NCBI GenBank assembly: GCA_032716605.1 | Contig: CM064509.1 | Span: 48,567,302-48,631,301 of the forward strand | Direction: 5' to 3' | Origin: Paralithodes platypus | Taxonomy: Eukaryota > Arthropoda > Malacostraca > Decapoda > Lithodidae | Length of the DNA stretch: 64,000 nucleotides | In this document: piece by piece, positions 10,662 to 21,410 of the stretch | Position numbering within the stretch: position 1 is the stretch's first letter | Layout of the letters: each line of letters opens with the position of its first letter | Translations under genes and position numbers: made by a program | Notes under the pieces: generated by a model | What the model was told of the DNA's origin: nothing | What the model saw: only the letters and a program-made list of their open reading frames with translations | The model's database searches: none

Positions 10662-11615
10662 GGAACGGGATATTGTATATGATAACCCTGGAGTCAGTAT
10701 AGAGGAACGGGATATTGTATATGATAACTGTAGAGTCAGTATAGAGGAACGGACTATTGTATATGATAACCCTGGAGTCAGTATAGAGGAACGGGATATT
10801 GTATATGATAACTGTAGAGTCAGTATAGAGGAACGGGATATTGTATATGATAACCGTGGAGTCAGTATAGAGGAACGGGATATTGTATATGATAACCGTG
10901 GAGTCAGTATAGAGGAACGGGATATTGTATATGATAACCGTAGAGTCAGTATAGAGGAACGGGATATTGTATATGATAACCGTAGAGTCAGTATAGAGGA
11001 ACGGACTATTGTATATGATAACCGTGGAGTCAGTATAGAGGAACGGGCTATTGTATATGATAACCGTGGTCAGTATAGAGGAACGGGCTATTGTATATGA
11101 TAACTGTAGAGTCAGTATAGAGGAACGGGCTATTGTATATGATAACCGTAGAGTCAGTATAGAGGAACGGGCTATTGTATATGATAACCGTGGTCAGTAT
11201 AGAGGAATGGGCTATTGTATATGATAACCGTGGAGTCAGTATAGAGGAACGGGATATTGTATATGATAACCGTGGTCAGTATAGAGGAATGAGCTATTGT
11301 ATATGATAACCGTGGAGTCAGTATAGAGGAACGGACTATTGTATATGATAACCGTAGAGTCAGTATAGAGGAACAGGATATTGTATATGATAACCGTAGA
11401 ATCAGTATAGAGCAACGGGATATTGTATATGATAACCGTGGTCAGTATAGAGGAACGGGCTATTGTATATGATAACCGTGGTCAGTATAGAGGAATGGGC
11501 TATTGTATGTGATAACCGTGGAGTCAGTATAGAGGAACAGGGTAATATATTATCAATATAACCGTGGAGTCACTAGTATAGAGGAACAGGCGGTATATAC
11601 GTAAAGTCAGTATAG
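10662..11615. repeat. Minisatellite, 42-bp unit, about 22 copies
   Basis: The unit is GGAACGGGATATTGTATATG followed by ATAACCGTGGAGTCAGTATAGA, 42 bp. Most units are 42 bp; several lack the AG of GGAGTC and are 40 bp. Because 42 is divisible by three, the first ten units translate as a 14-residue repeat (core ERDIVYDNRGVSI), until the first 40-bp unit breaks the frame. This looks like a consequence of unit length and not a protein gene. Confidence 0.95.
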
Positions 11616-11813
11616 AGGATCGAACACCCGGGTGAGTGTCCGGAATACTGATATGGTTCCACCTGAATTATAGAGCGACCCCACCCTGCAGCCACCCAAA
11701 GCTCTGTATAGGGAGCTACATATCCAATTTACAGTAGTTACAACATTTTACATTTTTGCGAACCGTCGTGTAGTTCAGGCTGTGGCCAATTCTATGAATT
11801 TGTCTTCAATATA

Positions 11814-11846
<33 letters not shown>

Positions 11847-11847
11847 C

Positions 11848-11928
<81 letters not shown>
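11616..11928. repeat. Unique spacer followed by (TA)n array
   Basis: About 190 bases with no recognisable content are followed from about 11807 by a (TA)n array containing the palindromic interruption TATACTGTATATG. The array ends at the left LTR of element B. Confidence 0.8.
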
Positions 11929-14222
11929 TGTTACGACTGAGGTTTAAATATATCAGGGCTCTTATTCATTGGACTAGTAATGGCATAAGTGCTACAACGG
12001 AAAGCGCTAGATCCAACCTCTGATGTATATTCCCAGTGAACAAAGAACATAAATACTCTCCAGAGTTCTATATGCAATAATAGGTTATCAAACTCTCAAT
12101 AAATGTGCGTCTACTCTAGGCTTAATGTTATGTGAAAACAGCCTATTACTACCTATAACCGAAGGTGCTTGGTTATGGTATGCAAAGTAAGGTGGTAAGA
12201 AAAGTTACAGCTTACGTTACTTTAATCAATAAATGTCAGGCACTCCTGCATGACAGAAAGTGCACTAAAGTCCTTCAACACCAACAAGGAATCTTCTTCA
12301 AATGTTGGATGCTATCAAGATGCTCGAATCGGAAATGGAACCCAAAAAGGCAGGCAGCAGAACAATGCTCGTGCAGGCTATGCACACAAAAAGGCAGGAC
12401 ATGTAATGCAGTCGGAGCCAAGAATATCCTAAACGCTACAACACTAATAATAATCGCCACGACAATGCAGTATTCCTATCAACAAAAAGAGCCTAAGTCG
12501 TGTGTGTCTCAATACATCAAACTAGGCTGCGAAATGCTTGTGTAATCATAAACGGGTATGCATAAAAAGAGTAATTGGTTTAATATACTTAACACCTTAC
12601 GAGCGGCCTATGCGGTTTATTTATGTGTACCGCCCAGCGGGGTGTTTTTAGCCAAAATAGGGCTGTTTACGTGATCATTTTCATGCCTAAATAAGACCCA
12701 GAACGTAAAACAAGTACCTATCCCTGAAAGGGCATAAACAGAGCTTTCGAATGACACCATAACGATCCTTGTATGATGGATAGTTTTCTTGCAATAACCG
12801 TGCAACGCGAGTGCAAAAAGCAGGTAATTCGGTACTTTCGGTACATAATTGAGTAGGTAGCGAGTGAGAGAGGGAGGAGGGAGCTGAGATTTGTGTCAGT
12901 AGGTTCGCCGCGGTGGTCTGGAGCAGTCATACGCTCGCTAGTCTCCTGCCACACTTGTCTCTCTCTCTCAGCCACATAGTGCTGAAAATTGCCACTCGAG
13001 TTATGTCGAGCGCCGCCACATAGTCCAGCTTTATTTAACTCGACTTATGTTGCTCGCCGCTAAATAAGGGTTAATGTCTACTGTGACTGATAAAGTCTAG
13101 CTAGAGTCAATGATACGAGATACTGGTGCGCATGGCATGCCGCATAGCCTAGTGCAAATCTCAAGTCTGTGCGTCAAATATTACGTTATGGGGAAGGGTA
13201 GCTCTCTTGAAAAACCTTAATACCGAAGTATTAAGCGTTCTCCTGGCGTACCTCAAAGACAAACTACCGAGCCTAGAACAGTGCAGAATGGTATAGGCAA
13301 AAAGCCCTCATTCGTGCATGCTCTATTCTCAATGGCACACAGACTAGAATTTACCCAATCAACTCCAGTTCTCAGGTATGTCGTGCAGCTTTTAACTAAA
13401 GCCAGCACCCATCGGAAACAATACCTTATATTATCAGACTCCTAGTCTAGCATTATCTAATCCAGCAGAACACTAATAATTATAGGAAGCGGTACTGAAC
13501 AATATGAATGCCAGCCAATGCTTCGTGATCAACTTATCTTAACAACTAACATACATGGGTTATATCAGACCTTAACGCACAATACAACTGGCCAGCATGA
13601 AGATGATTATGCAGAGTTAACCAGAGGGGGTATAATATTAATAAAAGGTGGTGAAAGATATGGAAAAAGAGAGAGATAGGCAGAGGAAAAGATTCTCAGG
13701 TGCAGAGCGGAGGGCAGATATCAAAGGGATAAGAGGGATGCGTTCTAGAAACCAGATCTGAGGGAGAGAGTGGCGAGGAAGCTGTATATATACTAGCACT
13801 AGCTCGAACCGCGTAGAAAAGCGGTAACAAGTCCTCTAGCCAATGCTAAAGAAGCTAGCCAAACATGACGTCATCAAGCATGGTAAAAAACTCCTCTAAC
13901 CAATCCCCGAGGCCAGCCAGCTATGACCTCATCGAGTATAGCAAAACACTGCGCGCCTCCCCACACTCTGTTCTACTCTCTCTCTCTCTCTCAAATCCTA
14001 TCATTACTACTTAATGATAAAACATATACTTTGCAATTAAATATATAAAGCCTTGACATGGGTGAAAAAAAAGAGCCTTTCTGGACTGCCCATGACACGA
14101 GCTTTCATATGAAATAAAGCACACAACAATACATCAACTGTAGCCACATCCACTGCCCTGGCGATCCTAGCGAGTCACTGTAGGACAAGCCATGCGGTTC
14201 TAACGGAGTGATTAACGTCACA
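11929..14222 (-). repeat. 3' LTR of element B (contains a MITE)
   Basis: It begins TGTTACGACTGAGG and ends AACGTCACA on the plus strand. It equals the 5' LTR (19104-20914) except for scattered substitutions and a 482-bp net insertion, the TTAA-flanked MITE at 12589-13074. Short ATG frames in both LTR copies (for example 12165-12545) are not recognised proteins. Confidence 0.93.
12589..13074 (-). mobile_element. MITE family 1, copy 1 (TTAA target, piggyBac-like)
   Basis: 486 bp measured from TTAA (12589-12592) to TTAA (13071-13074). The 5' LTR of the same retrotransposon has the single empty TTAA at 19765-19768, so the insertion and duplication are certain. The ends (TTAACACCTTACGAGCGGCC and, inverted, TTAACCCTTATTTAGCGGCG) are imperfect inverted repeats. 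TTAA duplication with CCY-type ends is typical of piggyBac-type MITEs. There is no coding capacity. It is inverted relative to copy 2 (21419-21903). Confidence 0.93.
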
Positions 14223-14240
14223 CCCCCCCCAAGAGTTTTC
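14223..14240 (-). other. Polypurine tract of element B
   Basis: Directly inside the 3' LTR the minus strand reads GAAAACTCTTGGGGGGGG followed by the LTR start TGTGACG. This is the expected plus-strand primer for reverse transcription. Confidence 0.85.
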
Positions 14241-14689
14241 TCAGAGGCCCAAGGCTCACAAAATCTGATTGTTAGAACCCATGCTATATCTCTACTTCCC
14301 ATCACCCAGCGGCAGTAAAATATCTGGCACAGTTCCTCAACAAAACATTTTACAAAATTATAACCCTCCCCAACACAATAGGTTAAATCATATGTAGTTA
14401 TGCTCCTCAAGAGCGAGCTTCTCTAGCCCAGCATTCTGAGAGGAGTGCAACTCAGAATTACTGCTATAACATACTGAAAAAATTCAACTATCAAAGAAAG
14501 AGTTTTTATTTGATGTTTATGTTTTTAATTTGTTTATTTCGGCTGCACTATAGGGGCAAGCCTAGTTTTTTCTTCTATAACCAAACGCTCAACTCCTGCT
14601 TTACGACCCAATACGCTGGGCTACAACCGCGAGCCAACAAGCACCAAGCGCAAAATACTATTCAAACTAAAGCAGGAGGCTACCCGTGT

Positions 14690-16195
14690 GTCAATCTACC
14701 CAGGATCATACACCCTTGAAAGACAATCTGCAACCACGTTGTCACAACCGGCAATATGGCGTATGTCCAGGCTATACTCCCGTTACATTAGCGACCACCT
14801 GGTCAGCCTCATATTCCGATTGTGAAACTGGTCCAAGAACTTGAGAGGGTGATGATCTGTGTAAACTACAACGACCGGACCATAGGCTGGAACATAGACA
14901 TCGAAATGCCTCAGTGCAAGCACAACTGCCAGAAGCTCCCTCTCGACAACAGAGCAGCTTCCCTGGGCCGAATTGAACTTCTCCGAGCAGAAACTAACAG
15001 GATGCTCCAGCCCATCATCGTCCTTTTTCACAAGGACGGCACCAGCCCCCACACCACTAGCATCCGTTGCTAGTTGGAAAGGTAGGCTAAAGTCAGGGGC
15101 CCTGAGGATCGGGTGAGTGCACAACAGGTGTTTTACTACTCCAAACGCCTTCTCACACTCAGGCGCCCATTTGACTTTCTTATCCTTCCAGTTATCCTCC
15201 ACCTGAGCTTGACTGTCCCGTTCTCCTTCTCCACCTTGACTGCTAAACGTCATCACAGGCACAGTGAGAGGCTCAGGGGGGTGCCTCACATACTCCTTCA
15301 TGAGATTAACGTGACATAACTGATTGCGCATACGTCTGTATGGAGCGGCCACCAAGCAATCCAGGTCCGATAGCCTCTCACCCACCCTATAAGGACCAGT
15401 GTACTTCGCGGATAAGGGATGACCTACAAGGGGCAATAGAATCAACACCTCCTGACCCACGTGAAACTCCCTGATTTTAACCTTGAGGTCGTACCTGTCC
15501 TTCATGAGGGCCTGAGAGCTAGTCAAATTACGGCCAGCCAACTCCAGACTGCGCAACATCCGTTCTCGACTGTCGAGGACATACTTGAGTATAGAACAAG
15601 GTTTTTCTATGCCCTCCCATATTTCTTTAACCATATGGAGAGGCCCTCTGACACGGTGTCCAAAGACGAGCTCATTAGGGCTGAATCCCAAACCCTCCCC
15701 AGGTACCTCCCGTGCAGAAAATAAAACACATGGCAGGCCAAGATCCCAACCATTCCCACTCTCAAAGCAACAACAAGGAAGCACAGATTCCAAGGCTGAG
15801 TGCCATCGCTCTAACACACCCTGGCTCTCCGGATGATACGCAGATGACACAACCGTAACAATCCCATGCTGCGGTATTGCTTGAACAAAGAGGCTAGAAG
15901 TGAAGTTGGATCCTTGGTCTGACTGAATCACCTGCGGGTAACCATACCGGGAAAAATACACTTGCAAGTTTCGGACCACCGTCTTCGCTGACCCATTTCT
16001 CATAGGGTACGCGTCAGGGTACCTTGTTGCTACCTCCATGATGGTCAGGGGATACTTGTAAAAATCTCCCGACTGTGCATCACTGTCCTCCTTCAACTCA
16101 ACAGCACCGGTACCACATTCAAGAACCTCCGGGTTTTCTACTTGCAATTTACGAATGTCCGAAGGAGCAAGCTTATCTAAGTGTTTGCGAAACAC
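14690..16195 (-). pseudogene. Element B pol: integrase followed directly by RNase H, RT deleted
   Basis: In coding order the frame shows the integrase core VATRYPDAYPMRNG, IQSDQGSNFTSSLF (second catalytic Asp) and YHPESQGVLERWHS (Glu), a GPY/F-like module LLPLVGHPLSAKYTGPYRV and HVNLMKEYVRHPP. It then passes via EDNWKDKKVKWAPECEKAF straight into RNase H: LATDASGVGAGAVL, VVERELLAVVLAL and VVVYTDHHPLKFL. The entire RT (present in element A) is missing at a junction near 15195, in frame. A second deletion near 16055 removes the integrase HHCC finger and first Asp, about 390 bp compared with element A. A TAA at 14783 interrupts RNase H, whose tail YSLDIRHIAGCDNVVADCLS continues to about 14690. 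Inactive. Confidence 0.92.
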
Positions 16196-16600
16196 TCATG
16201 CCCCCCTCCTACATTGAATTTAGCCTCCCGTTGCACTCTCTCTCTGTATCGTTGCTGTCTCTTCGTCATTTTAAGCCCATCCTCTGCCTTCTTAGTAACA
16301 GTTAATGGGTCTTCTCCAGACTCGAAAATCGGTCCTAATAATGAGTCCCCGAGAATGTCCGTTGATACTAAACTCTCAACCGCATCAACTTTCCACCCCT
16401 TCTCGGTACCTTTCCTCCGCTTGTCTAAAGACTGTTGACCAGAATGCGACTCCCTGGAAGCAAGAGATCTAGTGACAACACATGCCATAGGTTGCACCTG
16501 ACACTTCTCAACCCACTCCTGCTCCTCCCTACTCACGTCGGCCGGCTTCTCGGCAACGACCAAGGGTGAAGCCTCAGAAGTAGGCCCCGCAGTCGTTGCC
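16177..16600 (-). pseudogene. Element B protease-integrase linker segment
   Basis: A separate frame encodes ASPLVVAEKPADVSREEQEW, SLLGPIFESGEDP and RQQRYRERVQREAKFNVGGG. These align with element A at 41145-41540 (SPLVVAEKAADVSMEEQEW, SLLAPMLESGEAP), the linker between protease and integrase. It is out of frame with the protease upstream (shift near 16580) and with integrase downstream (shift near 16190). No catalytic motif is visible in it; its role in the family is unknown to me. Confidence 0.8.
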
Positions 16601-18913
16601 GAGAAGGAGGTCGACGCCCCCAACAGGCAACTTCTCCACAATTCCTACATCCAGGTCACGAGTCACACCATCAACTTCCATCTTCATTCTTACAAGCGGG
16701 TATGACCTTGTTGCATTAACTCCCTGAACCACAACCACCCGCGCCGTATTTACAGGTTTACCAGTGAAATTTCTCAACAATGTTTGCGATGCCCCAGTGT
16801 CACGCAAAATTCTCACCTCATGTCTTCTACCCCCCAACTCCACACAACCGAGTCCCCTGTGGTCACTAAAGGCATCACGGACAGGGAATAAGTCTTCCGG
16901 ATCCTTCTGCACTGGCAGTGAATTTACCTCGGAAGAATTGCCTCTAACAAACTCCGATGTCCTCTTGAACACTCCAATGCCGTTAGCAAATGACACGGCT
17001 GCCGGAAGAGGTCGACTAGGGCACTCATTTGCCTTATGACCCTCCTGGTGACACTTAAACCACATACATTTCGGTTTCGGCTTATACTGTGATGTAAAAA
17101 GCCCCTGACTTTTCTCATACGGCGTGGTGGTAGGTTTGGATTCAGTTTTAGTTACATTGCTCTTTTGTTTAAATGTGTCATTGCTACGGGGAGGGGGAGG
17201 ATAACGGTCCCTAGCACTTGCATCGTACTTCTGTGAGGACCCGCAACCCCGAATCAACGACAGCCGTCGATCAGCCATTTCTGCTGCTTCGACTAGAGTT
17301 CTTGGGTTTTTCTCCTTTAAGTTCAAAGTTAGATCACTGCCCGTGCTCTTAAAGAACTGCTCCAACATCATTAACTGCTTAACTCCATCAAATGTTGTTA
17401 CCTTCTCAGATCGGAGCCAGTTCCCCATAGCATCGGACAAGTCCCGGGCGTGTTCCAAAAAGGTGCTATCTCTTCCCGTAGTTACACCCCGGAACTTCAA
17501 ACGGTGCGTTTCTGGTTGCAGTTCGTAAGCCCTCAGGACAGCCTCCTTGAGATCCTCATACACAATACATGACTCCAAAGGTAACGCATCGTAGGCTTTA
17601 AGACCCTTGCCTATTAACCCGTCCAGCCCCGGCTAGTTTTGTAATGTTTGTTCACCAGAACCCGGCAGGCTTTCAAAATATTGTTTTATTCCAGAAACAA
17701 TAGCGAATGGGTTAGGAATGAAGGAAAAACCACGAAAAACCGCTCAAAAAGCTTAACAAATGGTCCTACAGAGCCCCCGAAAACGTATTTTACAAGAGTA
17801 AAAAATTGAAGGCAATTATCCAAAAAAACAGGTTATTGCGTGCTCACGCGCACGCACGTGGACTTTGAGAGTTTTCAACCATCGGCACGGTTGCGTGGGA
17901 TACGTACACAGTTCCCATACAAATCTGAGCCCTCTTGAGTGGCTACACCTGAAGTTACGGTCGGCGCAATTAGGGTGACGCGCCAGGCGCGTCTCTGGGG
18001 CTGTGCGTTACATACATCGCCGACGCGTCAGACGCGTCGCTGGGGCTGTACGGGTTAATCTAGAGGATACAAGTGCTGCCCATTTATTCTCTGGCCACTG
18101 GTGTTCCTGGCACTTCTTCTCATAGCGTGCGAAAAATTCTGTTACACCACTCTCATCAAACACCGGAACCAGTTTCAATAAGTGCGAGAGAGATTGATCA
18201 TGAACACGGTTACCAGCCCCAAGTCGCTGTCCCGTTGTCTCTACTCGCGACTTCTCCACGTCCATGTCGGCACAGTACCTAGTCGACTCAGCTTGGATTT
18301 TTGCTTGACTGATAGTTTTTCTCTCTTCTATCTTGGCTAATTCTAATTGAAGCTCACCTGCTCTTTGTTGCTGTTGAATCTGACATTTTCTCTCTTCGAT
18401 CTTAGCTAATTCGAGCCGAAACAATAATTCTGGAGACAAACCTTGAGGAAGTGAAGGTGCTACAATGTTTGAAATTACCGGTGGTCCCCCCAGGGGCAAC
18501 CCACCCTGCCAGTCACCACCCAACTGTGGACGCGTACTCGGGGTCGGCAAACTACTGGGATGGCTGGGAGTCGAGTGTAGGGGAAGCATGGCCGAAGGGC
18601 TCTAAGCACTCAACCCATCTCGCTCACCAGTCACCCTGCCCAGTACACACGTTATCAAGTTATCCCTGGTCATGCTGCTAGTACCCGCATGACCGATAGC
18701 TGTGGCCAGGCATTGAAGACCGTACCGATCCACACCCCCCAACCGCTCGGCAGTAACAGGCCATTGCAAAAATATCCTAGCATCCTCCTCACAGTTCACC
18801 TGATTAACCATTTCATCATACTGCTGTTCCTCAGTTTCGACATTACGTACTGTGTCTCCATTCTCCTCTGATCCGGTATAAAACATGATGCTCACAAAAA
18901 TTTCCCACCTCAA
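16574..18913 (-). pseudogene. Element B gag-protease, split by a MITE and frameshifts
   Basis: In coding order: a short N-terminal frame (18602-18913, MFYTGSEENGDTVRNVETEE); a shift near 18600; a coiled-coil-like region with LELAKIEERK repeats (18330-18450); the capsid blocks DQSLSHLLKLVPVFDESGVTEFF and WAALVSSRL; then a MITE (17614-18058). Capsid resumes as KGLKAYDALPLESCIVYEDL and DLSDAMGNWLRSE, followed by a knuckle-like CMWFKCHQEGHKANEC whose first Cys spacing is 4 instead of the usual 2. Next comes an aspartic protease with ILRDTGASQTLL and VDLLLGND. Gag and protease are in one frame with no stop between them, unlike element A. The frame is lost just after GND. Not functional as it stands. 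Confidence 0.9.
17614..18058. mobile_element. MITE family 2, copy a (TTAA target), inside gag of element B
   Basis: 445 bp from TTAA (17614-17617) to TTAA (18055-18058). Inverted ends are TTAACCCGTCCAGCCCCGG and, from the other side, TTAACCCGTACAGCCCCAGCG. The interior contains CpG-rich blocks (GCGCACGCACGTGG; GACGCGTCAGACGCGTCGC). Removing it with one TTAA rejoins the capsid reading frame between VSSRL and GKGLKAYDAL, matching element A. No coding capacity. The same family is at 57291-57735 with equal length. Confidence 0.93.
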
Positions 18914-19084
18914 TATTCAGAAAAGAAGCACCCCAAACTCTTATACCTCAATATACACACAAACATTCTCGGAAATACTCAAGGGCTATACTATGTTGCA
19001 AAAACAAATTATTCATGCTGATCCCCGCAAAATATTCCCCAAAACAACAAATGTTCCCTGCTAATAAATGTAGGTTCACCAAAT

Positions 19085-19103
19085 CCTAGGTAAGGTCGCC
19101 ATT
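19085..19103 (-). promoter_or_regulatory. Primer binding site of element B
   Basis: On the minus strand the LTR end CGTAACA is followed by AA and then TGGCGACCTTACC. TGG complements the CCA end of a tRNA primer. Element A has the same AA offset and TGGCGACCTT start at 39051. The tRNA identity cannot be settled here. Confidence 0.75.
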
Positions 19104-20914
19104 TGTTACGACTGAGGTTTAAATATATCAGGGCTCTTATTCATTGGACTAGTAATGGCATAAATGCTACAACGGAAAGCGCTAGATCCAACCTCTGATG
19201 TATATTCCCAGTGAACAAAGAACACAAATACTCTCCAGAGTTCTATATGCAATAATAGGTTATCAAACTCTCAATAAATGTGCGTCTACTCTAGGCTTAA
19301 AATTATGTGAAAACAGCCTATTACTACCTATAACCGAAGGTGCTTGGTTATGGTATGCAAAGTAAGGTGGTAAGAGAAGTTACAGCTTACGTTACTTTAA
19401 TCAATAAATGTCAGGCCCTCCTGCATATAAGAAAGTGCACTAAAGTCCTTCAACACCAAGCAAGGAATCTTCTTTAAATGTTAGATGCTATCAAGATGCT
19501 CGAATCGGAAATGGAACCCAAAAAGGCAGGCAGCGGAACAATGCTCGTGCAGGCTATGCACACAAAAAGGCAGGACATATAATGCAGTCGGAGCCAAGAA
19601 TATCCTAAACGCTACAACACTAATAATAATCGCCACGACAATGCAGTATTCCTATCAACAAAAAGAGCCTAAGTCGTGTGTGTCTCAATACATCAAACTA
19701 GGCTGCGAAATGCTTGTGTAATCATAAACTGGTATGCATAAAAAGAGTAATTGGTTTAATATACTTAATGTCTACTGTGACTGATAAAGTCTAGCTAGAG
19801 TCATTGATACGAGATACTGCTGCGCATGGCATGCCGCATAGCCTAGTGCAAATCTCAAGTCTGTGCATCAAATATTACGTTATAGGGAAAGGTAGCTCTC
19901 TTGAGAAACCTTAATACCGAAGTATTAAGCGTTCTCCTGGCGTACCTCAAAGACAAACTACCGAGCCTAGAACAGTGCAGAATGGTATAGGCAAAAAGCC
20001 CTCATTCGTGCATGCTCTATTCTCAATGGCACACAGACTAGAATTTACCCAATCAACTCCAGTTCTCAGGTATGTCGTGCAGCTTTTAACTAAAGCCAGC
20101 ACCCATCGGAAACAATACCTTATAGTATCAGACTCCTAGTCTAGCATTATCTAATCCAGCAGAACACTAATAATTATAGGAAGCGGTACTGAACAATATG
20201 AATGCCAACCAATGCTTCGTGATCAACTTATCTTAACAACTAACATACAAGGGTTATATCAGACCTTAACCCTCAATACAACTAGCCAGCATGAAGCTGA
20301 TTATGCAGAGTTATCCAGAGGGGGTATAATATTAATAAAAGGTGGTGAAAGATATGGAAAATGAGAGAGATAGGCAGAGGAAAAGATTCTCAGGTGCGGT
20401 GCGGAGGACTGATATCAAAGGGATAAGAGGGATGCGTTCTAGAAACCAGATCTGAGGGAGAGAGTGGCGAGGAAGCTGTATATATACTAGCACTATCTCG
20501 AACCGCGTAGAAAAGCGGTAACAAGTCCTCTAGCCAATGCTAAAGAAGCTAGCCAAACATGACGTCATCAAGCATGGTAAAAAACTCCTCTAACCAATCC
20601 CCGAGGCCAGCCAGCTATGACGTCATCGAGTATAGCAAAACAATGCGCGCCTCCCCACACTCTGTTCTACTCTCTCTCTCTCTCAAATCCTATCATTACT
20701 ACTTAATGATAAAACATATACTTTGCAATTAAATATATAAAGCCTTGACATGGGTGAAAACAAAGAGCCTTTCTGGACTACCCATAACACGAGCTTTCAT
20801 ATGAAATAAAGCACACAACAATACACAAACTGTAGCCACATCCACTGCCCTGGCGATCCTAGCGAGTCACTGTAGGACAAGCCATGCGGTTCTAACCGAG
20901 TGGTTAATGTCACA
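19104..20914 (-). repeat. 5' LTR of element B
   Basis: 1,811 bp, TGTTACGACTGAGG to TTAATGTCACA on the plus strand. It carries the empty TTAA at 19765-19768. In coding orientation its U5-like end shares GGTTGGATCTAGCGCTTTCC with the LTRs of element A, showing common descent. Confidence 0.93.
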
Positions 20915-20978
<64 letters not shown>

Positions 20979-21099
20979 TATATATATAATATAATAAATA
21001 ACAATAACGGGTGATTAAAATTTTACTTCCCCTTGTACTGTCTATATTATATATATATATATACCCGGTATATTATATATATATAAATTATATATACTG

Positions 21100-21168
<69 letters not shown>

Positions 21169-21315
21169 TATATATATAATAATAATAATAATAACAATAA
21201 CTTCCGGGTGATAATTAAAATTTTACGATATCCCCTTGTACTGTATATATATATATATATATATATATACCCGGTATATATATATATATATAAATATATA
21301 TATAGACAGTATATA

Positions 21316-21384
<69 letters not shown>

Positions 21385-21385
21385 G
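20915..21385. repeat. Cluster of (TA)n arrays
   Basis: Several (TA)n runs are separated by two related non-TA spacers (about 21000-21050 and 21187-21245, both with ACGGGTGATTAAAATTTTAC-like text), so the array-plus-spacer block is itself duplicated. Interruptions are ACAGTA/TACTGT and ACCCGGTA. Confidence 0.9.
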
Positions 21386-21410
21386 AGTTCATTTTGATGC
21401 AAATATTAAA

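Larger units (their letters stand above)
11929..20914 (-). mobile_element. LTR retrotransposon B (Ty3/gypsy, integrase-before-RT type), defective
   Basis: A complete minus-strand provirus-like structure: 5' LTR 19104-20914, PBS just inside it, gag, protease, integrase, RNase H, a polypurine tract, and 3' LTR 11929-14222. LTRs have TG...CA ends (TGTGACGTTAATC... to ...CGTAACA in coding orientation). Both flanks are (TA)n, so an ATAT duplication is possible but uninformative. Excluding one MITE, the 3' LTR has the same 1,811-bp length as the 5' LTR and differs at about 2% by eye. The coding part lacks the integrase N-terminus and all of RT, is frameshifted in places, and has a MITE in gag. It is a close relative of element A (37154-46402), sharing PBS, LTR ends, U5 block and protein blocks. 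Confidence 0.92.

Noticed and set aside
10606..11100. 164-codon frame over the minisatellite as a repeat protein
   Set aside because: Frame is a product of the 42-bp unit length, breaks at the first 40-bp unit, and starts inside a transposon terminal repeat.
10662..11615. CRISPR array
   Set aside because: No unique spacers; units are contiguous, and the context is eukaryotic.
12165..12545. 126-codon frame, also partly at 19485-19721
   Set aside because: Inside both LTRs of element B; not a conserved protein, truncated in one copy.
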